In this document: positions 32,206 to 40,481 of the stretch, in pieces
Layout: the number at the start of each line of letters is the position of its first letter
Position numbering within the stretch: the stretch's first letter is position 1
Assembly (NCBI GenBank): GCA_003020985.1
Contig: PXRM01000043.1
Span: 1 to 47,778, forward strand
Reading direction: 5' to 3'
Origin: Halobacteriales archaeon QS_4_70_19
GTDB taxonomy: Archaea; Halobacteriota; Halobacteria; Halobacteriales; Haloarculaceae
Length of the DNA stretch: 47,778 nucleotides
Notes under the pieces: model-generated
Told to the model about the DNA's origin: nothing
Databases searched by the model: none
The model's input: the letters and a program-made list of their open reading frames with translations, nothing else
Translations under genes and position numbers: made by a program

Positions 32206-32367
32206 GGGCGCCGCCGTCGGGTGGGAGCCGACGACGGCGAAGTTCGTCCGCCGTACCCGGTGACGACGGGGTTTCGGCCGAAACTCGGCCACAAACGTTA
32301 TATATTCGAACTGTTCCGATAATTCGGCGGATTACCGTATTCTCCGTGGCTTACGCGTGTCGCGCCG

Positions 32368-33090
32368 TCAGGCGACCGCGTCGCGGGCCGCCGCGAGCGT
32401 GAACGCGCCCTCGTAGAGCGCGGTCCCGACGACGACGGCTGCGGCCCCGGCGTCGTGGACGATCCGCACGTCCTCGACGGTGGCGACGCCGCCGCTGGCG
32501 ATCACGGGGGCGTCGACCGCCGACACGATGCGCCGGACCTCCTCGCCGCGGACACCCTCCATCCGTCCCTCGACGTCGACGTCGGTGAACAGGATGCCGG
32601 CAGCGCCCGCTTCGACGAACCGGGCGGCGGCCTCGGCGGGGTCGAGGCCGGTCCCCTCGGTCCAGCCGGAGACGACGACCTCGCCGCCCTTGCTGTCGAG
32701 GCTCACCAGGACGCCGTCGGGGTAGCGCTCGGCGATGGTCGAGACGACGTCGGGGTTCTCGACGGCGACGGTCCCGAGGATGACCCGGTCGACGCCGCTC
32801 TCCAGCAGGTCGAACGCGTCGGTCGCGGTGCGGATGCCGCCGCCCACCTGCACGTCCGCGTCCGTGGCCGCGACCACGCGCTCGATGGCGGCGGCGTTGG
32901 CCCGCTCCCCCTCGAACGCGCCGTCCAGGTCGACCAGGTGGAGCGTGTCGGCCCCCGCCGCCGCCCAGTTCCGTGCGGCCTCGACCGGGTCGCCGTACGT
33001 TCGTCCGGTCCCGCGTTCGCCGCCCACCAGCTGGACGACCTGTCCGTCCTGTACGTCGACCGCCGGCACGACCTCGAACGAGTCGAACAT
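32368..33090 (-). CDS. hisA: ProFAR isomerase (1-(5-phosphoribosyl)-5-[(5-phosphoribosylamino)methylideneamino]imidazole-4-carboxamide isomerase)
   Basis: HisA catalyses step 4 of histidine biosynthesis, an Amadori rearrangement. The 240-residue TIM barrel begins MFDSFEVVPAVDVQDGQVVQ, with the catalytic Asp in AVDVQDG (residue 12). The first phosphate site is VQVGGGIRTATDAFDLLE, the second catalytic Asp is in ILFTDVDVEGRMEG (about 170), and the second phosphate site is VIASGGVATVEDV. HisF-like features are absent. A TTTAG element at about 33121-33126 (minus strand) precedes the ATG by 27 or more bases. It lies in the same direction as hisB, with divergent micro-protein genes between them. Confidence 0.97.
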   Translation of the reverse strand: MFDSFEVVPAVDVQDGQVVQLVGGERGTGRTYGDPVEAARNWAAAGADTLHLVDLDGAFEGERANAAAIERVVAATDADVQVGGGIRTATDAFDLLESGVDRVILGTVAVENPDVVSTIAERYPDGVLVSLDSKGGEVVVSGWTEGTGLDPAEAAARFVEAGAAGILFTDVDVEGRMEGVRGEEVRRIVSAVDAPVIASGGVATVEDVRIVHDAGAAAVVVGTALYEGAFTLAAARDAVA

Positions 33091-33282
33091 TCCAGTCGGG
33101 CGGTACTCCGCGGCCGGGCGGCTAAACGGTGCTGGTCGTGCTGCTGGCCCCCGCGCCCGGTGACGCGACCGTGATGGATCCGGGGCCCGGGTCGGGTAGA
33201 GGGGAAGCGGGGCGACTGAGCGATCGAGTTGAGAGGGGCTGGCTCCGTCCGGATCGGTAACCAGCCGATTACAGTTGTTCGA

Positions 33283-33780
33283 GCGAAAGCCCACCCCTTC
33301 AGGGGTGAGATGAAGCCGACACGGTGGGAACAACTCGCCGTCCGATAGCCGGCTGGGAGTTCTGTCCCGAATCGTTACGTTCGGCCCTCTCGTCCTGGTG
33401 TGTGACGGCGTTCCCCGGTTGTGGCACGGGGTCTTCGACCCCAACGAACGCTTCGCGTTCACAGCCAGCCGGATAAGAAAGCCGGAGACCCACTCCGCCA
33501 CGTCCCGGCCCACGGGTCGGACGCGAATGGCGGTACCCAATCGGCTGAATACCCGACCGTGGAGGCCCGATGTTGTATTCGGGCTGGTGAAGCGCCCGGC
33601 GCGTCCGGGTGGGAAGGCCCGTTTGGCCGGGCTGTATGCGCTGGAACGCACTCCCTCGGTCGTAATTGGGAGGCCACCGTCGACCGCCCCACGCGAAAGC
33701 GTACTTGCGGGCCGAGGAAACGCGCAACCCTAATATCCCCTTCGGGGAATCCCACGGCTTCAGTCGTGGGAGGAGGTCAA
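33283..33780 (+). mobile_element. transposase-less IS200/IS605 (IS1341)-like remnant or MITE
   Basis: Two terminal-type hairpins of the same class bound about 500 bases without a credible gene. The left is CACCCC-TTCA-GGGGTG (33292-33307), within gcccacc...gagatgaagcc. The right is TCCCACG...CGTGGGA (33750-33771), followed by ggaggtcaa and preceded by a second hairpin TCCCC-TTC-GGGGA (33736-33748). Such TTCAG-looped palindromes followed by gGAgGA(g/a)GtC are typical of the right end of haloarchaeal TnpB-only elements, where the omega RNA also ends. No frame here shows TnpB motifs (zinc-ribbon cysteines, RuvC acids). I read it as a decayed or non-autonomous derivative. The spacer 33091-33282 shows nothing else. 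Confidence 0.5.
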
Positions 33781-33836
33781 ACGGGAGAAACTGCGGTACG
33801 GCTAACAGCGAAACGATCCAACTGCCCGTCGTACCG

Positions 33837-34361
33837 ATGTCCGGTCCGATCCGTCCTCGCTCACTCCGTCTCACGGTCGTGGTGTGTCTCCTCTGTGGCT
33901 TCCTCGTGGGGCACGTCTCACTCCGATATCTGTTCGGGACCCTGTTCGGTTTCGTCAAGTACCGAGGGCTCGCCCCCGTCACTCCGTGGGTGGTCCTGCT
34001 CTTCTACCTGCTGTTGCTTGTCGGAATGGCGGTGTCTGCAGCCGTTCGGCAGGGTGTCGCCGGGACCACTTTCGGATCCGGACTACTGCTACTGGCCGCC
34101 GAGCCACTCGTCAGTTCGTTCGTCTGGGGCGACGGGTGCGAAGTGGGGAGTACCGCTCGGACGTCACTCGTCCCCGAGATCAGCGTTTCCGGGGCACGTG
34201 TCGTACTGCAGCCGTGGAACGGCTCCTGTTCCGTTTCCGTCACGCTCGCAGTGATCGCGATCGGTCTGGGACTTCTGGGAAGTGGTCTGTGGATGGGTAC
34301 TCTCCCGGAGGCGGCACTTAGACGGTGGACGGGCTTCGTAGAAGCGTACTCGCCGTCGTAG
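33837..34361 (+). CDS. integral membrane protein of unknown function (174 aa)
   Basis: The product begins MSGPIRPRSLRLTVVVCLLC and has four predicted helices: LTVVVCLLCGFLVGHVSL, PWVVLLFYLLLLVGMAVSA, TFGSGLLLLAAEPLVSSFV, and VSVTLAVIAIGLGLLGSGL. An extracellular-looking loop between helices three and four contains two cysteines (GDGCEVGS and WNGSCSVS) that could form a disulphide. The gene is visibly less GC-rich than the window and directly follows the IS-like remnant, so it may be acquired DNA. The frame is open upstream through the remnant, but I start at the ATG that directly precedes the first helix. The family is not recognised. Confidence 0.7.
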   Translation: MSGPIRPRSLRLTVVVCLLCGFLVGHVSLRYLFGTLFGFVKYRGLAPVTPWVVLLFYLLLLVGMAVSAAVRQGVAGTTFGSGLLLLAAEPLVSSFVWGDGCEVGSTARTSLVPEISVSGARVVLQPWNGSCSVSVTLAVIAIGLGLLGSGLWMGTLPEAALRRWTGFVEAYSPS

Positions 34362-34523
34362 ACGGCCAAATGGCGATATCCGCCTGCTCGATGCACTCGG
34401 CACGTCGTCGAGTGGGTCGAACATCGGGCTGGCATCTGCTGACCCCGCTCTCCGAGTTGCCTACCCCCGATACCGTCAGGTACCAGCGGAGCCGTGCTGG
34501 TCGTCGCGCTCGACCGGGGCCGG

Positions 34524-35606
34524 TCACGCCCGCGGGAGCGTCAGCGCCACGACGGTCCCCTGGGGGTCGTTGTCCCGGATGTCGACGCTGCCGCCGTACC
34601 CCTTGACGACGGTGCTGACGAGGTGGAGCCCGAGGCCGCTGTCGCCACGCTCGCCCGGCCTCAGCACCTCCTCCTTGCGTTCGTCGGGGATGCCGGGACC
34701 GTCGTCGGCGACCCGCAGCGTGACCGTCTCCCCCTCGACCGCCGCGCCCACCCGGACCGTCGCCGTCTCCCGGTCGTGGTGTTCCAGCCCGTTGCGGACT
34801 AGGTTCGCGACGACGTACTTCAGGAGGTCGTCGCCCGCTACCTCGACCTCGGGGATGTCGGTCTCGACGGTCCCCCGGGAGTCGACATCGACGGAGTCGA
34901 CGCCGGCCTGGACCGCGGCCCGCAGGTCGACCGGCCGGCGCGTCCGGTCGTCGGTCGTCGCCCGGACGAGGTGCCGGACGTTCTCGACGAGCTCCGCGAT
35001 GTCGTCGGTCTGGGCCAGCGCCGTCTCCAGCTCCGTGTCGAACTCCCCGTCCTGGCGCTCGGCGACGTCCCGGGTGTACGCGCGGACGATGTTGACCTTG
35101 TTGAGGACGTTGTGGCGGAGGAGGTTGTTGAGAAAGCGGAGGCGATCGCGCTCCTCGCGGACGTGTTCGGCGGAGACGCGGGCCCGTTCGGCCCGGCGCG
35201 CGGCCTCGATGCTCCGGGCCTCGCTGGTTCCAACGGCGACCCCGGCGGTCGTCCCGACCCCACCCACGAACTGCAGCAGCGGGAGCCAGCCGAGGATGCT
35301 CCCGCCCTGCACGAAGACCACGGCGAGGGCCAGGCCACCGAGGACGCCGCCGCCGAGCAACGTCCAGCGGAGGAGGCGGGGCTGCTGATCCGTGCCGACC
35401 CACTGTCGGTTGGCGACGAGCCAGAGCCCGGTCGTCATCACCCCCGGCAGGCTGGCGACGACGGTCACGAAGGCCTCCGGATCCGGCGCGGTGGCGTAGT
35501 AGACGGGGCCGAGGCCGGTCAGCACCAGGCCCAATGCGGCGACCGTCCAGCCCGCCACCTCCTCGGGCAGCGGCCGGACGCCGCCCGAGGCGTGGTTCGA
35601 AGCCAT
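34524..35606 (-). CDS. membrane-bound sensor histidine kinase
   Basis: The 360-residue protein has an N-terminal membrane region of four hydrophobic segments (VAGWTVAALGLVLTGLGPVY, VVASLPGVMTTGLWLVAN, LLGGGVLGGLALAVVFVQGG, LGWLPLLQFVGGVGTTAG). A coiled linker (EAARRAERARVSAEHVREER) leads to the haloarchaeal HisKA segment FLNNLLRHNVLNKVNIVRAY with the phospho-acceptor His. The HATPase_c domain follows (VVANLVRNGLEHHD, VADDGPGIPDERKEEVL, GDSGLGLHLVSTVVKGYGG). There is no PAS or receiver domain, so the signal is presumably sensed in or at the membrane. No response regulator is adjacent, which is usual for haloarchaea. It is divergent from the exported peptidase gene. Confidence 0.93.
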   Translation of the reverse strand: MASNHASGGVRPLPEEVAGWTVAALGLVLTGLGPVYYATAPDPEAFVTVVASLPGVMTTGLWLVANRQWVGTDQQPRLLRWTLLGGGVLGGLALAVVFVQGGSILGWLPLLQFVGGVGTTAGVAVGTSEARSIEAARRAERARVSAEHVREERDRLRFLNNLLRHNVLNKVNIVRAYTRDVAERQDGEFDTELETALAQTDDIAELVENVRHLVRATTDDRTRRPVDLRAAVQAGVDSVDVDSRGTVETDIPEVEVAGDDLLKYVVANLVRNGLEHHDRETATVRVGAAVEGETVTLRVADDGPGIPDERKEEVLRPGERGDSGLGLHLVSTVVKGYGGSVDIRDNDPQGTVVALTLPRA

Positions 35607-35722
35607 CTCTCACCGCGTATTCGACCGTGGAACAAAACGATTTGGGGCCCGCCGGCGCGAGGTCCCGGCCGTCGCGTCGGCCCCGGTGACCGCCCGACGT
35701 GTACGATTCTGCCACACGGGGG

Positions 35723-35730
35723 TTATATTA
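35723..35730 (+). promoter_or_regulatory. TATA box of the exported metallopeptidase gene
   Basis: ttatatta lies 24-31 bases before the ATG at 35754, at the leaderless distance. Confidence 0.62.
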
Positions 35731-35753
35731 CTCCCTCCCGAACGGCCTGGTAG

Positions 35754-38039
35754 ATGCATTGGCCCCGTCGTCTCGTTCCCTCGTCCGTGGCCCCGGTTCT
35801 CGTCGTGGTCCTCCTCGTCGTGAGTGCCGTCGCCCCGCTGGCGACGTTGTCGGCCGGGGCGTCGACCGTGCCCCCGGCACCGTCGAGTGCTGCCGGGACG
35901 CACGCCACTCCCGACGCGGCTGCCGGAGCAGCCCCCCTCGACGCTCTCGACGCGTCGGCCGAGACCAGCGCGGCGAGCAGGTCGCGGGGCGAGGTGGACT
36001 CCATGGGGGCGATGCCGGCCGCGTCGCGGACGAACGCGACGACGCCACACGACGGGCTCCACGTCGACTTCACCACGTCGCTGACGCCCGCTCGCCCGGG
36101 CGAGGTCGGTGTCGTGGCCAGGTTCACCGTCCCCAGCGGCGTCACCTCGATAACCGCGGAGGTCCCCGAGGGCGCGACCGTCACGGACACCGAGGGGTTC
36201 AGCCAGCGCGGTCCCCGCCGGTACGAGTGGACGCGGACGACGGACACCCCGTCACTGACCTACCGCTGGTCGGTGAACGAGAGCGTTACGCGGGGTCGCG
36301 AGGGGGCCGAGACGAGCGGGCACCTGTTCGTCGACACCGGCGAGTGGGCGCTGACTCGGGCGCCACGCCTCGGCGTCACCTACTCGGGCACCGGTGAGCG
36401 CCAGCCGATCCGGACCGACCAGTCGGTCGACGGGCAGGGCGTGGCCGGCGAGTCGCTGCTGTTCCTGGGCCCGGTCGACACGACCACCCGGACGGTCGAC
36501 GGCCAGCAGGTCACGCTCGCCGTGCCCGCGGCGGCCGAGTTACGGGAGTCGCGGGCGGACGTCCTGGACACGCTCGCTCGGGCCGCCCGGACCACGACCC
36601 TCGGCCCCACCGACGAGCGAGCGCTCGTCATCGTCGCCCCGACTGACGGCGTCCAGTACGGCTCGACGGGGCTCCAGCGCGGGCCCGCGGACTTCTGGGT
36701 CCGCGACGTCCAGCGGCTCGACTCCCCCGAGAACGTATGGGTCCACGAGTACGTCCACACCCGCCAGACCGCCCGGCCGACCTCGGCCACGCGGTGGAGC
36801 TACGAGGGGATGGCCGACTACTACGCGGCCAGCCAGGCGCTCCACAGCGGCCGTATCAACTACTCCCAGTTCCGTCGCCACCTCGACGTCGGCACCCGAC
36901 CGCGGTACGGCGACGTGGTCCTCGCGGAGCCGGAGACCTGGCGGGGGACGACCGCCAACTACTGGAAGGGGGCGCTCGTCTTCGCCGCCATCGACCGGCA
37001 GATCCGCATCGAGTCCGACGGAAGCGCCACGCTCCAGGACGCGATGCGCCGGGCCCAGGAACGCTCCGACGGCGGTCGGCTGACCCAGTCGACGTTCCTC
37101 GACAGCGTCGCCGCGGTCGGCGGTCCCGAGTCCCGGAGGGCCGCTCGGCGGTTCACCGAGACCGAGGCGACGCCCGAGACGTGGAACCGTTCCGAGCACG
37201 CCCGCGTCTTCGGCGGCCTCCCGGATGTCGAGTACCGCTTCGAGGCATTCCGGGTCGAGGGGCCCTACCGGACGACGACCAGCGACCGGCTCCCGACGCT
37301 CGCGACGGACGAGCGGGTAGTCGTCCTGGCGGTTGCCGCGAACACCGGTGACGCTCCCGGCACGTACGCAGCCACGCTCCGCAGCGGCGAGCGCGCAATC
37401 GGCACCCGGTCGGGTAAGCTAGCCCCCGGCGAGTCGACCACGCTCTCGTGGACGGTGCCGTTCGAGGCCCCCGGGAACACGACGCTCCGGCTCGGTGAGT
37501 CGACCCGGCGCGTGACCGTCCGGTCGCCGGCCGAGCCCGGGATCACCGACCTGCAGGTCCCCGGGACGGTCCGGACGGGCGAGCGTGTTCGGGTGCGTGC
37601 CGTCGTCGAGAACCCGGCCGACCACCCGGCGGGGGGAGCGATTACACTCACGGCGGCCGGTCGGCAGCTGACCGAGCGCGACGTCCGGCTCGCACCCGGC
37701 GAGTCGGTCACCCTCTCCCAGCAGGTCGTGTTCCAGTCGGCCGGCGAGTACCCCGTCTCCGTCGGCGACCGCACGACGAGAGTGACGGTGCGCGAGGCGA
37801 CCCCGACGCCGACCCGGGTGTCCGGCGGTGGGGCCGGCGACAGGTCGACCACCGCGGCCACCGACGGCGGCGACGAGAGTGACGGCGGCGACACGTCGAA
37901 CGACGAGAGCGGGACCGGCTCGCCCAGCGCCTCGGCGACCGGGGGGACGCCGACCGACGCGGACGGCGCCGGGTTCGGGCTCGTCGCGGCGCTCCTCGGG
38001 GTGGCGGCAGCACTCGCGCTCGCCGTCCGCCGCAACTGA
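35754..38039 (+). CDS. large exported HExxH (gluzincin, M1/M61-like) metallopeptidase with CARDB-type domains and C-terminal anchor
   Basis: The 761-residue protein begins with a Sec signal (MHWPRRLVPSSVAPVLVVVL and onward) and an Ala/Thr-rich linker. The zinc motif is VWVHEYVHTRQ (His near 330 and 334), followed about 20 residues later by WSYEGMADYYAASQ, the Glu ligand context of M1/M61 peptidases (E-G-x-x-x-Y-Y). Downstream are two CARDB-like beta-sandwiches (AANTGDAPGTYAATLRSGER; VVENPADHPAGGAITLTAAG). Then comes a Ser/Thr/Asp/Gly stalk and a PGF-CTERM-like end (GAGFGLVAALLGVAAALALA, then RRN). It is therefore predicted as a cell-surface protease, with substrate unknown. The tripartite tail begins GFG rather than PGF, so archaeosortase recognition is likely but not certain. 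Confidence 0.85.
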   Translation: MHWPRRLVPSSVAPVLVVVLLVVSAVAPLATLSAGASTVPPAPSSAAGTHATPDAAAGAAPLDALDASAETSAASRSRGEVDSMGAMPAASRTNATTPHDGLHVDFTTSLTPARPGEVGVVARFTVPSGVTSITAEVPEGATVTDTEGFSQRGPRRYEWTRTTDTPSLTYRWSVNESVTRGREGAETSGHLFVDTGEWALTRAPRLGVTYSGTGERQPIRTDQSVDGQGVAGESLLFLGPVDTTTRTVDGQQVTLAVPAAAELRESRADVLDTLARAARTTTLGPTDERALVIVAPTDGVQYGSTGLQRGPADFWVRDVQRLDSPENVWVHEYVHTRQTARPTSATRWSYEGMADYYAASQALHSGRINYSQFRRHLDVGTRPRYGDVVLAEPETWRGTTANYWKGALVFAAIDRQIRIESDGSATLQDAMRRAQERSDGGRLTQSTFLDSVAAVGGPESRRAARRFTETEATPETWNRSEHARVFGGLPDVEYRFEAFRVEGPYRTTTSDRLPTLATDERVVVLAVAANTGDAPGTYAATLRSGERAIGTRSGKLAPGESTTLSWTVPFEAPGNTTLRLGESTRRVTVRSPAEPGITDLQVPGTVRTGERVRVRAVVENPADHPAGGAITLTAAGRQLTERDVRLAPGESVTLSQQVVFQSAGEYPVSVGDRTTRVTVREATPTPTRVSGGGAGDRSTTAATDGGDESDGGDTSNDESGTGSPSASATGGTPTDADGAGFGLVAALLGVAAALALAVRRN

Positions 38040-38139
38040 CGGGCACTCCGCTCTCACTTCTCGTACCAGCTCCCGACCGGCGGCCACGTCCGGCGGTTCC
38101 GGGGCAACGTACAACAGGAGGCCGTCCGACCGGCGGTCC

Positions 38140-39780
38140 ATGGACGGGACGCCATCGCTGGTGACGGACGGCGGCGAGCGACGCGACGACCGACCCGCGG
38201 ACGACCGACGGGACCTGGACGCGGCCGCGTTGACCGAGCGGCTCCGGGCCGAGCAGGAGGCGGTGAGCGACGAGGGCCGCCCGGAGGCCGTCGCCCACCA
38301 GCACGACCGGGGGAAGTTGACCGCCCGCGAGCGGGCCGCGTATCTCTGCGACGAGGGGAGCTTCGACGAACTCGGCCAGCTGGCCGCGCCCGCGCCGACC
38401 ACGCCCGAAACCGCCGACTGGGAGCGCGAGGACGCCCCCGCGGACGGCGTCGTTGCCGGGCTCGGCGAGATCGACGGCCGCCCGGTCGCGGTGGCCGCAA
38501 CCGACTTCACGGTCAAGGGCGGCTCCATCGGCCACACCGGCGGCCACAAGCTCGAACGGCTGTACGACCTCGCCATCGACCGCGGGTTCCCGGTCGTCAA
38601 CCTGCACGACGGCGGCGGCCACCGCATCCAGGAGGGGCTCGACGCCCGCCCGACGGTGCAGGGCGACGGTGGCCTGTTCCGCCAGCAGACGAGGCTCTCG
38701 GGGTGGGTCCCGTTCGTCTCTGCGATGATGGGGCCGGGCTTTGCCGCACCGACGAACTTCTCCGTGATGGCCGACTTCGTGCCGATGGTCGAGGAGTCGA
38801 CGCTCGGCGTCGCGGGCCCCTCGCTCGTCGAGGCCGCGCTCGGCACGGAGGTCTCGAAGGAGGAGCTCGGGGGCGCGGACGTCCACACCGTCCGGACGGG
38901 GATGGCCGACGCCGCGTACCCGGACGACGAGGCCTGCCTCGACGCCATCGCGGCGTGGCTGTCGTACCTGCCGCGGAACTGCCGGCGCGACCCGCCCGCG
39001 GTCGAGACACGCGAGCCCGAACGGGAGCCGGACACCCTCGTCGATGTCATTCCGGCGGACCCGAAAGCCGCGTACGACGTCCGCGACGTCCTGGCGGGCG
39101 TGGTCGACGCCGACTCGCTGTTCGAGGTCAAGCCGCGCTACGCCCGGAACGTCGTCACGGCGTTCGCCCGGGTCGAGGGTCGGCCCGTCGGGGTCATCGC
39201 GAACGCGCCCCGCGTGATGGCCGGGACCATCGACACCGGTGCCTCCGAGAAGGCCGCCCGCTTCGCCTCGCTCTGCGACGCGTTCGGCCTCCCGCTCCTC
39301 CTGTTCGAGGACACGCCCGGGGTCCTCCCGGGCCCGGACTCGGAGGCCGAGGGGGTCGCCCGCCACGCCGGCAAGCTCCCCTTCCAGCTCAACCGGGCGA
39401 CCGTCCCCATAGCCAACGTCGTCCTCCGGCGGGGGTACGGTTTCGGCCACGTCGCGATGGGCGGCGGGCGGTCGGCCCGCAACGACCTCACGGTCGTCTG
39501 GCCCACGGCGGAGGTCGCGGCCATGGGCATCGAGGGGGCCGTCGACGTGGCCTACCGCCGGGAGATCGAGGCCGCAGACGACCCCGAGGCGAAACGCGAG
39601 GCCCTCGTCGAGAAGTTCAGCGACCGCACCGGCGCCATCCGAGCGGCCTCGGGTGTCGGCGTCGACGCGGCCATCGAACCCGGCGAGACCCGCGGCCGCA
39701 TCGCCCGGATGCTCGACCGCGCGGACGAGCCGCTGGAGGAGGACTGGCCGCCGAAGAAACACCCCATCGACCCCATCTGA
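38140..39780 (+). CDS. acyl-CoA carboxylase carboxyltransferase subunit (PCC beta / methylmalonyl-CoA decarboxylase alpha type)
   Basis: The 546-residue crotonase-fold protein has both carboxyltransferase halves. The N-terminal half includes HQHDRGKLTARERAAYLCDE, KGGSIGHTGGHKLERLYDLA and VNLHDGGGHRIQEGLDARPT (oxyanion-hole glycines). The C-terminal half includes RPVGVIANAPRVMAGTIDTG, FEDTPGVLPGPDSEAEGVAR and AMGGGRSARNDLTVVWPTAE. It transfers carboxyl groups between biotin and an acyl-CoA such as propionyl- or acetyl-CoA. No biotin carboxylase or biotin carrier gene is adjacent, so this is an orphan paralogue whose partner must be elsewhere. The start MDGTPSLVTDGGERRDDRPA follows a gtacaac element about 27 bases upstream. 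Confidence 0.9.
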   Translation: MDGTPSLVTDGGERRDDRPADDRRDLDAAALTERLRAEQEAVSDEGRPEAVAHQHDRGKLTARERAAYLCDEGSFDELGQLAAPAPTTPETADWEREDAPADGVVAGLGEIDGRPVAVAATDFTVKGGSIGHTGGHKLERLYDLAIDRGFPVVNLHDGGGHRIQEGLDARPTVQGDGGLFRQQTRLSGWVPFVSAMMGPGFAAPTNFSVMADFVPMVEESTLGVAGPSLVEAALGTEVSKEELGGADVHTVRTGMADAAYPDDEACLDAIAAWLSYLPRNCRRDPPAVETREPEREPDTLVDVIPADPKAAYDVRDVLAGVVDADSLFEVKPRYARNVVTAFARVEGRPVGVIANAPRVMAGTIDTGASEKAARFASLCDAFGLPLLLFEDTPGVLPGPDSEAEGVARHAGKLPFQLNRATVPIANVVLRRGYGFGHVAMGGGRSARNDLTVVWPTAEVAAMGIEGAVDVAYRREIEAADDPEAKREALVEKFSDRTGAIRAASGVGVDAAIEPGETRGRIARMLDRADEPLEEDWPPKKHPIDPI

Positions 39781-39902
39781 GGCGGCCGGCCCCCGGGCCC
39801 GTTCGCAGTGAGCCCTGCACCGGCGTCGACCGTCAGACGCCCGACCGACGCTCCCGCCCCGGACGGAAACGTTTGTCCGGTGTGCGTATGTTCCCCCACC
39901 CG

Positions 39903-40457
39903 ATGAACAAGAAGGGTCACGTCCTGAACGGCGTCCTGCTCGCCATCGGGCTCGGGTACGTCCTGGAGCCGGCCGGCGACGTCGCCACCTTCCGAACCAT
40001 CGCGATGACGCTCGTGCCGGTGACGCTGGGCGCGCTGCTCCCGGACATCGACACCGAGTTCGGCAGTCATCGGAAGACGCTCCACAACCTGCTGGTGCTC
40101 GCGGTGGTCGCCCTCTACCCCGTCTACTTCGACAACCTCCACTACGTCTGGGTCGGCGTCCTCAGCCACTACGTGCTGGACGTGGTGGGGTCGAAGCGGG
40201 GCATCGCCCTGTTCTACCCCTGGGACCGCGAGTTCGGCCTCCCCGTCGGCGTCAGTACGAGCAGCAAGTACGCCGATGCCGTGACGGTGCTCGTCACCGT
40301 CCTGGAGCTGGCGGTCGTCGCGCTGTTCGTCCACGTCGTCCCGGGCGTTCTGGAGGCGGTCGTCCGCGCGCTCCCGTACTCGCCGGTCGAGCAGTTCACG
40401 ACGGCGCTCGCCGGCTGGGGCGTGGCTCCCGGCCTGCCGGCGTGGTTCCCGGTCTGA
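39903..40457 (+). CDS. membrane-bound DUF457 / YdjM-family protein (predicted metal-dependent hydrolase)
   Basis: The 184-residue protein starts MNKKGHVLNGVLLAIGLGYV. It has the family pattern of His/Asp residues near helix ends: KKGHVLNG, LGALLPDIDTEFGSHRKTLH, LSHYVLDVVGSKRGIALFYP. Several hydrophobic segments (about four) make it an integral membrane protein. The bacterial relative YdjM is a membrane-associated predicted hydrolase under SOS control, and the archaeal role is unknown. I prefer the ATG at 39903 over the one at 39888 because the TATA-like acgtttgt (39869-39876) is too close to the latter. It follows the carboxyltransferase gene by 120 bases and has its own promoter. Confidence 0.85.
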   Translation: MNKKGHVLNGVLLAIGLGYVLEPAGDVATFRTIAMTLVPVTLGALLPDIDTEFGSHRKTLHNLLVLAVVALYPVYFDNLHYVWVGVLSHYVLDVVGSKRGIALFYPWDREFGLPVGVSTSSKYADAVTVLVTVLELAVVALFVHVVPGVLEAVVRALPYSPVEQFTTALAGWGVAPGLPAWFPV

Positions 40458-40481
40458 ACGGCTGCCCGCCCCGGGAGCGGG

